Notes under the pieces: model-generated
The model's database searches: none
What the model was told of the DNA's origin: nothing
What the model saw: only the letters and a program-made list of their open reading frames with translations
IMG/VR virus record: IMGVR_UViG_3300017971_000426
Location: 1 to 43,856 of that record
DNA length: 43,856 nt
Reading direction: 5' to 3' (one strand)
From: a virus
In this document: positions 29,035 to 36,828 of the stretch, one piece after another
Numbering within the stretch: the first letter of the stretch is position 1
Layout: every line of letters begins with the position of its first letter
Program-made: the position numbers and the translations under genes

Positions 29035-29320
29035 ACAGAAATACTTTCCAGGGGATGAGGTGATGGTGTGGTGTTGGTACTGCGAATCATTTCACATTCC
29101 CGCCACTGTAACCAAATTAGTTAGTCAGGGAAATTGGGAACAGGAAGGGAATGATAATGTGTATCGCATAAAATTTTTAGACAACCAGCAACTTCCTCCT
29201 AGTTGCAAACGCTATTTAGATATCAATGGGGCCACTACCGAGGAACTTCTTAGACCCTCTACTATACAGCATATGAAAAATACTAGGAAAAATAAATTTG
29301 ACAAACCTGTTGACATTTGA
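29018..29320 (+). CDS. SH3/KOW-like small protein with MK tail
   Basis: A 100-aa protein. Barrel signature KYFPGDEVMVWCWYCESFHI, then strands NDNVYRIKFLDNQQLPP. The tail PSTIQHMKNTRKNKFDKPVDI is extended; its last codons overlap the -35 of a sigma-70-like promoter (29298-29326). Confidence 0.62.
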   Translation: MSQPIEQKYFPGDEVMVWCWYCESFHIPATVTKLVSQGNWEQEGNDNVYRIKFLDNQQLPPSCKRYLDINGATTEELLRPSTIQHMKNTRKNKFDKPVDI

Positions 29321-29326
29321 TAGAAT
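29298..29326 (+). promoter_or_regulatory. Sigma-70-like promoter at the end of the 100-aa gene
   Basis: TTGACA (29298-29303), 17-bp spacer, TAGAAT (29321-29326). A second TTGACA/TATGAT pair overlaps (29310-29336) with a 15-bp spacer. No good SD precedes the 29332 ATG, so the transcript may be nearly leaderless there. Confidence 0.6.
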
Positions 29327-29331
29327 GAAGT

Positions 29332-29502
29332 ATGATCAAGAAATCAGACATAAGCGAAGTTAAAGAGATCATTAGGAAAGCAATGGATGATGTGTATGGT
29401 TTTCCTGGTAATACTTCGCCAAAGAAGAAAAGATTTTTGGAATTAGCAGCAGACAAGCTGTACGAAAGGTTTAAGAAAGGTGGAGACAAACAACAAACAT
29501 AA
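29332..29502 (+). CDS. 56-aa basic helical protein
   Basis: The product is MIKKSDISEVKEIIRKAMDD, then VYGFPGNTSPKKKRFLELAA and DKLYERFKKGGDKQQT. It looks like two helices joined by a Gly-Pro turn. It lies immediately after a promoter-like sequence. No family recognised. Confidence 0.5.
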   Translation: MIKKSDISEVKEIIRKAMDDVYGFPGNTSPKKKRFLELAADKLYERFKKGGDKQQT

Positions 29503-29647
29503 ATGGCTAACCCATAGAAAGTTAGCTGAAAGGTTCAAGGCGCAGGGCTCAATCCATGTGGCTCGATATCATTATCAACAGGCTATTCTATACTTCCACG
29601 CCATGAATCTTGAAGAGGAAAGGAAGCGAATCAATGAAAATTATTAA
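29480..29647 (+). CDS. 55-aa helical protein with GTG start
   Basis: A GTG-initiated frame overlapping the previous gene by 23 nt and the next by 14 nt. It reads VETNNKHKWLTHRKLAERFK, then AQGSIHVARYHYQQAILYFH and AMNLEEERKRINENY. The regular amphipathic pattern and filled gap support a real gene, although the start is uncertain. Confidence 0.5.
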   Translation: METNNKHKWLTHRKLAERFKAQGSIHVARYHYQQAILYFHAMNLEEERKRINENY

Positions 29648-30077
29648 TCGCTGCATGGGTTGTGGGTCTACTCACTTTACTGTTGACGGTTCGGGCAACC
29701 ACCGCTGCCGCCACTGTGGTTATGTAATCATTGATAAAGAGCCCAAAACTTTCAAAAACAATTCTCAATGTCTGCTAGATATGATCAATGAAACTTTAGT
29801 AGATTTAGGGGAGACTGAGGACATAGACCATGAACCTCCTTTAATCATAGAAGAAAGTCCCTCCGTTCAGTCTCCCCCCTCCCCTTCCCCGGAGGAAGCA
29901 CAGGCTATTGAAAGGAACTATATCACTGGTAAGCAAATGACTTTTCGGTGCGCTAGCAATGACTGCTCGCACCATTTGAGTTTTGATCCAGTCAAAGTAA
30001 GATTGAGGGATGTACCTAAAACCTGCCGTCAATGTGGTGCGGCCATGATTCTAGGGAGGTCAAGAGATGGCGACTAG
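29634..30077 (+). CDS. Double zinc-ribbon protein
   Basis: A 147-aa protein from the ATG at 29634 (GGAAG SD); a TTG eight codons earlier is less likely. Zinc ribbon one: RCMGCGSTHFT with HRCRHCGYVI. Zinc ribbon two: RCASNDCSHH with KTCRQCGAAM. Between them lies a Pro/Ser-rich acidic linker (SPSVQSPPSPSPEEAQ). The layout suggests a transcription- or RNA-related adaptor, inferred from fold only. Confidence 0.68.
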   Translation: MKIINRCMGCGSTHFTVDGSGNHRCRHCGYVIIDKEPKTFKNNSQCLLDMINETLVDLGETEDIDHEPPLIIEESPSVQSPPSPSPEEAQAIERNYITGKQMTFRCASNDCSHHLSFDPVKVRLRDVPKTCRQCGAAMILGRSRDGD

Positions 30078-30252
30078 AAAACATCAAACCAAAGTTAAAC
30101 AGTTTGTTCATAACCAATGTGCTGAGTGTAATGCTGAGGCTGTGTCTACCTTAGTTGTGCCTCTCAAGGGAAAAAAGAAAATGATGTGGTGCTGCTCTAA
30201 CGGTCACCAAAATAACCATAGACGTTACACTGTCTCGGAGAAAAAGAATTGA
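30067..30252 (+). CDS. Small Cys-rich basic protein
   Basis: A 61-aa protein. CAEC and WCCSNGH in a Lys/His-rich chain (VHNQCAECNAEAV, MMWCCSNGHQNNHRR) suggest one zinc site. The SD is AGGGAGG. It overlaps neighbours by 11 and 4 nt. Confidence 0.6.
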   Translation: MATRKHQTKVKQFVHNQCAECNAEAVSTLVVPLKGKKKMMWCCSNGHQNNHRRYTVSEKKN

Positions 30253-30611
30253 TCAACCTCACCATAAGATCAGATAGTAAAGACCATTTCCACTTTGGTG
30301 GTATATGTCCCACTCAGTTATTCGCCAAGACCATAGATGGTTATTTATTGTATGGACGATTTAGGGGTAATCGGTTTTCTCTAGACATTACGAAACAGTG
30401 TGAGAAGTGTGCTTCCCGTACCTTGCGAAAAGGGGAGTGCGATTCCTGTGTCAAACGTAACAGCGAAACCTTGATCCGATTTAGGTACACTACCAAAGAA
30501 GGTGACGATGGTTATATAGAGTGGGATGAATTTTTAGAGGTCTGCCGCAACAACGGGATCAATATACGATTCTTCAATGCTGTTGACTACATGAAGGAGA
30601 ATAAGAAGTAA
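30249..30611 (+). CDS. Zinc-ribbon protein with MK tail, no barrel
   Basis: A 120-aa protein with a TTG start preceded by GGAG. The middle has CEKCASRTLRKGECDSC (two CxxC). It ends NAVDYMKENKK, a clean MK tail on a protein of clearly different type, which argues that the tail is a module. The stop overlaps the ATG of the 19-aa peptide gene. Confidence 0.65.
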   Translation: MINLTIRSDSKDHFHFGGICPTQLFAKTIDGYLLYGRFRGNRFSLDITKQCEKCASRTLRKGECDSCVKRNSETLIRFRYTTKEGDDGYIEWDEFLEVCRNNGINIRFFNAVDYMKENKK

Positions 30612-30670
30612 TGGGTTTTATTTTGCTGCTACTAATTCTTTTTATCACACTACGTTGCGTGGTACATTAG
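30611..30670 (+). CDS. 19-aa hydrophobic micro-peptide
   Basis: MGFILLLLILFITLRCVVH starts on the stop codon of the previous gene (TAATG), and the AAGGAG in the tail codons serves as SD. Almost every residue is hydrophobic, so a single-membrane-span micro-peptide is predicted. It may be a chance frame. The next gene's SD (GGAG) overlaps its stop codon. Confidence 0.4.
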   Translation: MGFILLLLILFITLRCVVH

Positions 30671-30679
30671 GAGATTGGT

Positions 30680-31027
30680 ATGAAACGCATAGAAAGTCTA
30701 GTGAAAGAGCTAAAAACCAAGAATCAAGACTTGGCGAAAGCTCAGAAAGAAAAAAATAAAGCTGAAAAACAGTTATCGTGGAAAGGGGGAAATGTTTATA
30801 TTAAAATCTCATCTCCCGATAGCGGGGAGCCGGTAACCAAAGTAAGCCTTGGGGAAGCATACAACGCTGACTATACTCTTATTAGTATATCAGATTTGGC
30901 TAGTCTACACAGATGGTTAAACTCTTTATTTGGTGATGCAACTACAGAATATATGAAAGGTAAAAAAGCAGATTCCAAACCGTCTATCTGGGCCAGGGCT
31001 ATATTTAAAGAGGACAGTGGAAAGTGA
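30680..31027 (+). CDS. Coiled-coil protein with MK-like tail
   Basis: A 115-aa protein. A Lys-rich coiled coil (KELKTKNQDLAKAQKEKNKA) is followed by strands (VYIKISSPDSGEPVTKVSLG), a helix with SLHRWLNSLFG and the tail DATTEYMKGKKADSK. It parallels the 18309-18638 protein in domain order. The end (PSIWARAIFKEDSGK) extends beyond the tail. Confidence 0.6.
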   Translation: MKRIESLVKELKTKNQDLAKAQKEKNKAEKQLSWKGGNVYIKISSPDSGEPVTKVSLGEAYNADYTLISISDLASLHRWLNSLFGDATTEYMKGKKADSKPSIWARAIFKEDSGK

Positions 31028-31034
31028 TTTAGAC

Positions 31035-31063
31035 TTGCAATCCACAGAGGATTGTGATACGAT
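31035..31063 (+). promoter_or_regulatory. Sigma-70-like promoter
   Basis: TTGCAA (31035-31040), 17-bp spacer, TACGAT (31058-31063), followed by an AAAGGAG SD and the 31083 start. Confidence 0.5.
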
Positions 31064-31082
31064 CAAAGAATCAAAGGAGTAA

Positions 31083-31271
31083 ATGATGGCTAGAGGCAAG
31101 AGAGTTACAAGTAGTGAAGTTGAAAAGGTTTTGGAGAAGATTAATGATCCTATGCTGATTATCCGAGTGGGCCGTAAGCTCTATTCCGATATGAAGAAAG
31201 CAAGAAATCAGGTGTTTAATCAATTACCTGACGAGGGGGAGGAAGAAAATGTCCAAAGACAAGAAAATTGA
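31083..31271 (+). CDS. 62-aa basic helical protein
   Basis: The start is ATGATG, so either codon may be used. It reads MMARGKRVTSSEVEKVLEKI then IRVGRKLYSDMKKARNQVFN, ending acidic (EGEEENVQRQEN). It is probably a small helical DNA- or protein-binding factor. It overlaps the next gene by 23 nt. Confidence 0.55.
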   Translation: MMARGKRVTSSEVEKVLEKINDPMLIIRVGRKLYSDMKKARNQVFNQLPDEGEEENVQRQEN

Positions 31272-31578
31272 TATCAACAAAGCCATGCAAGCTGTCAACA
31301 GTCCTTTGGCTCAATTAGAGCTGATTGCGTTTGCTATGCTATCTGTCCAAGCCCTTGAAGCGGTGGTTGGAGATATCCTAGAGGAAGCGCAATTATGCAG
31401 CAAACAAGAGTTAAGTAAGCGGGTGGCTAAGGCCATTCAAGATGTGCAAGAGGGATTGCTCAAAGGCTTGAAACCAGAGCAGGAACCCACCAAAGCAGAC
31501 AAAGACAAAAAAGAAGCTGAGGATTTACTTAAATTGTTGGGTGACTTGCCCGATGATGCTTTTGGAAAGGTGCAATAA
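31249..31578 (+). CDS. 109-aa helical protein
   Basis: Mostly helical (NKAMQAVNSPLAQLELIAFA, VVGDILEEAQLCSKQELSKR) with an acidic C-terminus. The SD is a long purine run (GAGGGGGAGGAAGAAA). The stop overlaps the next start by 1 nt. No family is known to me. Confidence 0.55.
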   Translation: MSKDKKIDINKAMQAVNSPLAQLELIAFAMLSVQALEAVVGDILEEAQLCSKQELSKRVAKAIQDVQEGLLKGLKPEQEPTKADKDKKEAEDLLKLLGDLPDDAFGKVQ

Positions 31579-32669
31579 TGGGTCGGCGTAAGAAATTTGA
31601 TAAGGGTGAGGCTCACCGCAGGATTCAGGAATTACAACAACTTCAGATCAACCTTCGTAAAATTCTAAATACTACCGACACTTATGAGCTTAGACGTAAG
31701 TTTGAGAAAATTCATGGTAGATATCCACGGTGGGAAACCCGTAGAGCCTTGAATGACAGATTCTACAAACTAATTTCGGACGCTGATAAAGAAATTAAGA
31801 AATTAAAGAAGGCTGCTTTGGATGACAAGGCAAAGCGTATGAAAAAGAAGTTGGGTAAAACAGTTGCTGATCTTATCTTGGCACGCTCACAAGACAGTCC
31901 GGGCGATTACCGCTACGCTTCTCCAGGTGGGAGAGAGGTTTATCCTCTCTTGCAAATGTTTAAAAAGACTGGGGATAAGGGGCGGGTTAGTTGGTACAAC
32001 CGTTACAAAGAAGAACATCCTGAAACCTTTGCTCAAATGGCTGTGTTAAAGCTCACTGGGCACAAGTTTAGTGGTCACCATATTAAAGATAGTGCTTTGA
32101 AAGAGCATAGGTTTAGGGGAGTGGTCAGTTATCAAAAGCGGTGGGCAGTACAAGATGGGCAAAGGCCTGATGCTGATACCGAGAAGAGAGACCACGCGCA
32201 AAAAATCATTGATCTTATGAAAGATACCGTGTGGTGTGTCTACATGGATACTGGCAGGTCCGTGGGATTGAAGCCCAAAGACCTATTCATCCTTGAGGAT
32301 ACTAAACCTCGCAGAAATAAGAAACATTACCGTCTGAAACAATTACAGGCACGGATCAATAAGCATAACTCCGTTGCTAGACGGTTGAAAATGTATGCTA
32401 ATTTCGATGAAACCCCTGAATTAATTGACAGAATGAAGCGCATGTCTCGGTGGCTAAAAGAGAACGAGGGAGAAAGAGCTCTGAGAAATTCAGGACTTAG
32501 CTACGCCGGCGTAAGAAAAGTTACCCTAAAGAAAGCCTTTTTACAAAGGGATTATAGTTGGCAGACAGGAAAAACCACTTATACTTGGACTAACAAGTTG
32601 AAAGAACTGTTAGAAAGAGGTGATATTAGCAGCTTAGGATTTACCACTCCAAACATTAGACCACACTAG
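31578..32669 (+). CDS. 363-aa basic protein of unknown function
   Basis: A large, Lys/Arg-rich protein. An N-terminal helical part (HRRIQELQQLQINLRKILNT) is followed by a region with RYPRWETRRALNDRFYKL and a central segment with KFSGHHIKDSALKEHRFRG. The C-terminal part is also charged (TTYTWTNKLKELLERG). The basic surface suggests nucleic-acid binding. No catalytic motif was recognised. It is the longest unassigned gene on the right arm. Confidence 0.6.
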   Translation: MGRRKKFDKGEAHRRIQELQQLQINLRKILNTTDTYELRRKFEKIHGRYPRWETRRALNDRFYKLISDADKEIKKLKKAALDDKAKRMKKKLGKTVADLILARSQDSPGDYRYASPGGREVYPLLQMFKKTGDKGRVSWYNRYKEEHPETFAQMAVLKLTGHKFSGHHIKDSALKEHRFRGVVSYQKRWAVQDGQRPDADTEKRDHAQKIIDLMKDTVWCVYMDTGRSVGLKPKDLFILEDTKPRRNKKHYRLKQLQARINKHNSVARRLKMYANFDETPELIDRMKRMSRWLKENEGERALRNSGLSYAGVRKVTLKKAFLQRDYSWQTGKTTYTWTNKLKELLERGDISSLGFTTPNIRPH

Positions 32670-32679
32670 GGAGGATAGA

Positions 32680-33195
32680 ATGATAACTACTCAGAACAAA
32701 AAGAGAATTAATATATTGACTTTTGCGGTTATCTGCCTCTTTGCTGCTCAATTTATGACTAAGTACAAGGCCAATAAACTCAAGAAAAGAGTCGATGCCT
32801 TAGAAAATAAGGTTGTCACAACTCACTACGCGGCTCTCAAGGACTTTTCTGCTATTGATTTCACTTTGACCCAGAGTATCATTCAAATTGAGTCTAGCGG
32901 CTATTCTGAGGCCTACAATACCCATTCTGGAGCGGTGGGACTGATGCAGTTAAGGCCTGTGATCTACAATAAACTTTGTGGACTGACTAAAAAACAGGCT
33001 TTTGAACCAGCTAATAATATTGCGTGCGGTACTCTTTTTGTGCGCCACTTACTAAGGAAGTACGGGGGGAACCTAGAGAAGGCCCTTTTATTCTATAATA
33101 ACGGGTACATAGTTACCAACGAACAGTATGCTGAAAAAGTTTTGGCTTACCTCGAAAAAGAGTTTGACAAAACCGAATTAACCATGGTAAGATAA
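32680..33195 (+). CDS. Lytic transglycosylase (SLT type)
   Basis: A 171-aa protein with an N-terminal membrane segment (residues ~11-25, NILTFAVICLFAAQF), a short coiled coil, and the SLT domain: SIIQIESSGYSEAYN (catalytic Glu71), GAVGLMQLRP, NNIACGTLFVRHLLRKYGG and ALLFYNNGY. Such enzymes cleave peptidoglycan glycan strands without hydrolysis; here it may act at lysis or during DNA entry. It is membrane-anchored, so it likely acts from the periplasmic side. Its final codons contain a sigma-70-like promoter for the AAA+ gene. Confidence 0.88.
   Translation: MITTQNKKRINILTFAVICLFAAQFMTKYKANKLKKRVDALENKVVTTHYAALKDFSAIDFTLTQSIIQIESSGYSEAYNTHSGAVGLMQLRPVIYNKLCGLTKKQAFEPANNIACGTLFVRHLLRKYGGNLEKALLFYNNGYIVTNEQYAEKVLAYLEKEFDKTELTMVR
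33164..33193 (+). promoter_or_regulatory. Sigma-70-like promoter in the end of the transglycosylase gene
   Basis: TTGACA (33164-33169), 18-bp spacer, TAAGAT (33188-33193). The AAAGAGTTTGACAAAACCGA context resembles the 28612 promoter context. Confidence 0.5.
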
Positions 33196-33231
33196 AAGGG
33201 ATGAACAGAGAAATTTAATGGAGGTTTGACA

Positions 33232-34353
33232 ATGGCTAGTATTAACAGAGTTAAGAAAATGATCAAAGCAGGTCGTGAGTCAGGCGTTTGCGTTTGGATA
33301 TGGGGCGACCACGGTAATGGTAAAAGTGAGTTGGTTCGACAGGTCACGGATGAGTTAGGGATTGATTTCATCGACATTCGCGTTGCCTTAACTGAGGCGG
33401 GTGATTGGATGGGTATTCCCTACGCCAACCCAGTTACTAAAGAAATGGATTTCTTGCCCTCCCCCTTTCTGCCCAAAGACCCCCAGAGTAAAGGTATCCT
33501 CTTCCTCGACGAACTCAACCGTGGTCGTCCCGATGTTCTGCAATCGGTTTTTCAGATTGCCTTGGATAAGAGGATTGGTACCCACTATGAGCTGCCGAAG
33601 GGCTGGTCTATTGTAGCTGCGGGTAACCCTGGCGACGCTGACTACCAAGTTACTGACATTGATCCTGCGCTGTTGGGCCGTTTCTGTCACGTTCACCTTA
33701 CTCCTACCAAAGATGAGTGGCTTGATTTTGCCTCTACAAGTGGGGTTAGGGATGATGTACGTGGGTTTATTCGAGATAACCCTAAGATGCTAGGCCAAGC
33801 TATCAAAAGTACTTCTATTGAGTCTTTGAAGGGTAACCCCAGAGGTTATGTGTTGTTAGCCAAGATGGTTGACGCTTTAGAAAACTTGGATAAGAATGAT
33901 CCACAAGGTAATTTTGTAGGAGATTGCATCTCTGATATTGCTCACGGCTTGGTAGGCTCTGCTGCCGCTGCGGAGTATGTCAACTATCGTAAAACCCAAT
34001 TCAAACGGATTGACGTTACTAAGATTCTTAACGAGTATCCAGTTATCCGTAAAGACGTTCTAAAGTCTGTTAAGACAGGGCGTGGTGATCTACAGAAAGA
34101 GGCTATTGAGGACCTCTTCAAAGATAAGAAACTGAATATTGATGAGGTGGTAGAGGATAAAACTAAGTTTAAGAATCTGTTGACGTTTCTTACTGATATT
34201 CCCGCTGACATGGGATATGTGGCTGCGGAAATTATTATGAACAACTATCGTAAACTCATGGATGCCATTCTCGCTTCCCAGAGCAAAGAAGCCAATAAGT
34301 TTTATGAGCTGGTTGTTGGTCTGGAAAGTATCGAGACTAGGGAGAAAAAGTAA
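33232..34353 (+). CDS. MoxR-like AAA+ ATPase
   Basis: A 373-aa protein from the ATG at 33232 (GGAGG SD; a TTG at 33226 is less likely). Walker A GDHGNGKS (25-32), Walker B ILFLDE (89-94), sensor-1 Asn in VAAGNPGD (132) and an Arg-finger-like LLGRF (150) are visible. The N-terminal part lacks the GAFTGA loop of sigma-54 activators. MoxR-type ATPases usually work with a VWA-domain partner; the next gene, overlapping by 1 nt, encodes one. Its substrate is unknown. Confidence 0.85.
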   Translation: MASINRVKKMIKAGRESGVCVWIWGDHGNGKSELVRQVTDELGIDFIDIRVALTEAGDWMGIPYANPVTKEMDFLPSPFLPKDPQSKGILFLDELNRGRPDVLQSVFQIALDKRIGTHYELPKGWSIVAAGNPGDADYQVTDIDPALLGRFCHVHLTPTKDEWLDFASTSGVRDDVRGFIRDNPKMLGQAIKSTSIESLKGNPRGYVLLAKMVDALENLDKNDPQGNFVGDCISDIAHGLVGSAAAAEYVNYRKTQFKRIDVTKILNEYPVIRKDVLKSVKTGRGDLQKEAIEDLFKDKKLNIDEVVEDKTKFKNLLTFLTDIPADMGYVAAEIIMNNYRKLMDAILASQSKEANKFYELVVGLESIETREKK

Positions 34354-35822
34354 TGGCAGACGAAAAGAAAAAAACTGCTAAGAAAGTAGCAGAGCAGCCA
34401 AAGCCGCCTACTCCCGAAGAGATTGCAGAGGCGAAGCGCAAGGTCGAAGAGGCTACGGAAACTGCCGAGTCGAATCTTGAAAGGGCTATCTTTCAGTTGC
34501 TAACAACGGAGCCATTCCTAGGGCACCTGATGCAACAATTAACGAGGCTCACAAGTTTGCAGATTCCTACCGCCTGTGTTTCAGTAGTAGATAACCGCTA
34601 CTCTCTTACTATCAATCCGTTCTTTTTTAATGAACTGGAAACGAAGGAGAGGGTAGCGGTGCTGAAACATGAACTTTGTCATTTGCTTAATGAGCACTTG
34701 CACAGAGGCCAAGACCGTGACCCTAAGATTTTCAATGTTGGCGCGGACATGGCTATTAACCAGTGGATTCAGAACCTACCTACTTTCGATCATGCTAAGG
34801 CAGTAGAAAAGTTAATGGAGTCGGGGCTAACCCAGGAAGAGGCTGAGGCTAAACTTCCCAAGCCCGACGCTAATGGTAGAGGCCAAACCTGCCTTTTGCC
34901 CAAAGACTATAACTTGCCTAATGACAAAACGGCTGAATGGTATTATGAAGCCATTATGAATGATCCAAACATGAAGGAGAAGTTTCAACAAAAGCAGGTC
35001 ATTCTTGACATGGAAAACGGGATGACTAACCTTACCCCCGAAGAGCAAAAACAGTTAGCCGAAGATATTAAAAACGGTAAAGTACAAGTAACTCCGGGGA
35101 GAGGAGATCATTCAGAGTGGGGTTCTACTGAAGGACAAACCAGAGAAGTGTTGGATGAGGAGTTGAAACGTATCATCCGAGAGAGCATGGAAAAAGCGGG
35201 TGATTCTTTTGGTAACCTCCCCGGTATGCTACAAGAGCAGATTAGGCAGTTTCTTACCACCAAAGTGAGTTGGAAAACTAAACTCAGAAGTTTTATCCAG
35301 CGGGCTACCCGCGTTATGCGAAAGAACTCAAGACAAAGGCCAAGCCGTAGGTATGGGGTATCTTTTCCAGGCCAAAAGTCGCAGTTCAAGTTAAATCTCT
35401 GTGTATTTATTGATGCCTCGGGTTCAATCGGAGAGGATGAGTCAAGAGTATTCGGGGGCGAGATAAATAGGCTCATGGATACTAAACTGGCCGACATTAC
35501 TTTGGTTTGGGGTGATACAACGATTCAGAAAGTAGAAAAATTAAATAAAAAGTTGGAGCCCGATAGGTTTGCGATGTATGGCCGAGGTGGTACAGATGCA
35601 GGTCCCTGGCTGAAATACATTGACGAAAATCACTATGACGCAGCGGTAATTTTGACAGATGGTTACTTTAGCTTCGACCTAAAGAAACCTAAAACTCTAT
35701 TGCTGTGGGCGTTGAGTGAAGGTGGTTATTCAGTGGATGATTTTAGGCGCAATGTACCTTTTGGTAAAGTAATTAAACTTGAATTAGATGAAAAAGCTAG
35801 GCGTCGGAGGTACCGTCGATGA
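34353..35822 (+). CDS. Putative metallopeptidase with VWA-like domain
   Basis: A 489-aa protein of the DUF2201 type (family recalled, not searched). The N-terminal region has VAVLKHELCHLLNEH, with HELCH at 106-110 and a following His115, a zincin motif. The C-terminal region has a VWA-like MIDAS: FIDASGSIG (Asp354-Ser358), Thr414 in RGGTDAG, and LTDG with Asp436. A Lys/Arg-rich C-terminus follows. The gene is coupled to the upstream AAA+ ATPase, so a substrate-remodelling pair is likely. Confidence 0.85.
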   Translation: MADEKKKTAKKVAEQPKPPTPEEIAEAKRKVEEATETAESNLERAIFQLLTTEPFLGHLMQQLTRLTSLQIPTACVSVVDNRYSLTINPFFFNELETKERVAVLKHELCHLLNEHLHRGQDRDPKIFNVGADMAINQWIQNLPTFDHAKAVEKLMESGLTQEEAEAKLPKPDANGRGQTCLLPKDYNLPNDKTAEWYYEAIMNDPNMKEKFQQKQVILDMENGMTNLTPEEQKQLAEDIKNGKVQVTPGRGDHSEWGSTEGQTREVLDEELKRIIRESMEKAGDSFGNLPGMLQEQIRQFLTTKVSWKTKLRSFIQRATRVMRKNSRQRPSRRYGVSFPGQKSQFKLNLCVFIDASGSIGEDESRVFGGEINRLMDTKLADITLVWGDTTIQKVEKLNKKLEPDRFAMYGRGGTDAGPWLKYIDENHYDAAVILTDGYFSFDLKKPKTLLLWALSEGGYSVDDFRRNVPFGKVIKLELDEKARRRRYRR

Positions 35823-36094
35823 GCGGTTTTAAGGTACCAGATAGCAAGGCTCCGAGAACTCTGGATTACCATGAGCTAGCCTTGAACTTCTTTCGATCCT
35901 ATATTATGCAAATGGGAGAGAGAAAGAAAAACGATGAAGAAATTAAGGCGTTCACTAGAAATCCAGGGCCAGAGACCTTTGGACTTAAACCTGATCCCAA
36001 CCGAGACAAGTTTTTTGAGATTATTCAACACCACTCTACTTTTGAAGAGAGAAAGAAGATTGTTGTCGAGTTGGCAAAGACAGGGAAAATATGA
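35819..36094 (+). CDS. 91-aa protein, third gene of the AAA/VWA cluster
   Basis: Its ATG overlaps the VWA stop by 4 nt (ATGA). The product has LNFFRSYIMQMGERKKNDEE and ends FEERKKIVVELAKTGKI, probably mostly helical. Position suggests a third component of the AAA-VWA module. Unknown family. Confidence 0.6.
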   Translation: MSGFKVPDSKAPRTLDYHELALNFFRSYIMQMGERKKNDEEIKAFTRNPGPETFGLKPDPNRDKFFEIIQHHSTFEERKKIVVELAKTGKI

Positions 36095-36249
36095 TTTATG
36101 AAATCTACTGTAAAGTTTGTGGAGAACGCCGAAAGATTGACCTTCCTAAAGAAGAGTTTAAGGGAGCACAGAAACTGTTTAAAGAGGCATCGGAAGTTTT
36201 AACCCACAAGTGTAGTGGCACTTATGAGTTGAGGGACCTCGGTTCCTAA
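36091..36249 (+). CDS. 52-aa zinc-binding protein, possibly 3'-truncated by frame change
   Basis: It starts MIYEIYCKVCGERRKIDLPK with CxxC and one further Cys (VLTHKCSGTYELRDLGS). A different frame immediately downstream encodes LTKEQKDRIKKEMDELIQQL then ENLNRSGN, which looks like the natural continuation. A sequencing error or frameshift could join the two (see findings). Confidence 0.5.
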   Translation: MIYEIYCKVCGERRKIDLPKEEFKGAQKLFKEASEVLTHKCSGTYELRDLGS

Positions 36250-36333
36250 CAAAGGAACAAAAGGACCGGATAAAAAAGGAAATGGATGAACTTATACAAC
36301 AATTAGAGAATTTAAATAGGTCTGGTAACTAAT

Positions 36334-36828
36334 ATGAAATATCGAATCATCGACCTGAGAGACAAGTCTATGGGGCAAGCGAAGCGGATAATGAAACGCT
36401 TGCTGCATAAGAAACGAAAAGGGAAGGATGATCCGTGGGTGAGGAGAAAACTTAAAACACCCCTTAAATTTTTGATTCCTTCGAAGGACAAAAAGAAGCG
36501 CACTATGTTTCAAGCCGAGAAGATCAAAAGCACCTGCCCCTATTGTGGAAGTAGGTTAGTAGAAACTGAGGTAGGTATAGTATGTAGTAGTGAAAATATG
36601 AGATATATTGCTCACGATATTATTTCTACCCTCCGCAGATATGGAGAAGAGCGAGCAGAAATGTTTATGAGCAAAAAGTCTCACCGATTCTATGATTATT
36701 ACAAGGCTGAAGGGGTTACCATGACTTGTGATTATGTACTGGGTAATGAGGAGAAAAGGTTTAGGATCAACAATAGACTTCTCAGGCCCGGTGTTGATAG
36801 AAAGAAAATATTTGGAGGAAAGAAATGA
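36334..36828 (+). CDS. Zinc-ribbon protein of unknown function
   Basis: A 164-aa protein. A basic N-terminal part (MGQAKRIMKRLLHKKRKGKD) is followed by CPYCGSRLVETEVGIVC, a zinc-ribbon start, then a helical and basic C-terminal half (SKKSHRFYDYYKAEGVTMTC). It overlaps the lipoprotein gene by 4 nt. Probably nucleic-acid-binding. Confidence 0.6.
   Translation: MKYRIIDLRDKSMGQAKRIMKRLLHKKRKGKDDPWVRRKLKTPLKFLIPSKDKKKRTMFQAEKIKSTCPYCGSRLVETEVGIVCSSENMRYIAHDIISTLRRYGEERAEMFMSKKSHRFYDYYKAEGVTMTCDYVLGNEEKRFRINNRLLRPGVDRKKIFGGKK

Noticed and set aside
33232-34353. AAA+ protein as the activator of the sigma-54-like promoters
   Set aside because: The protein has no GAFTGA loop or DNA-binding C-terminus. 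Its motif set and VWA partner place it with MoxR-type ATPases.
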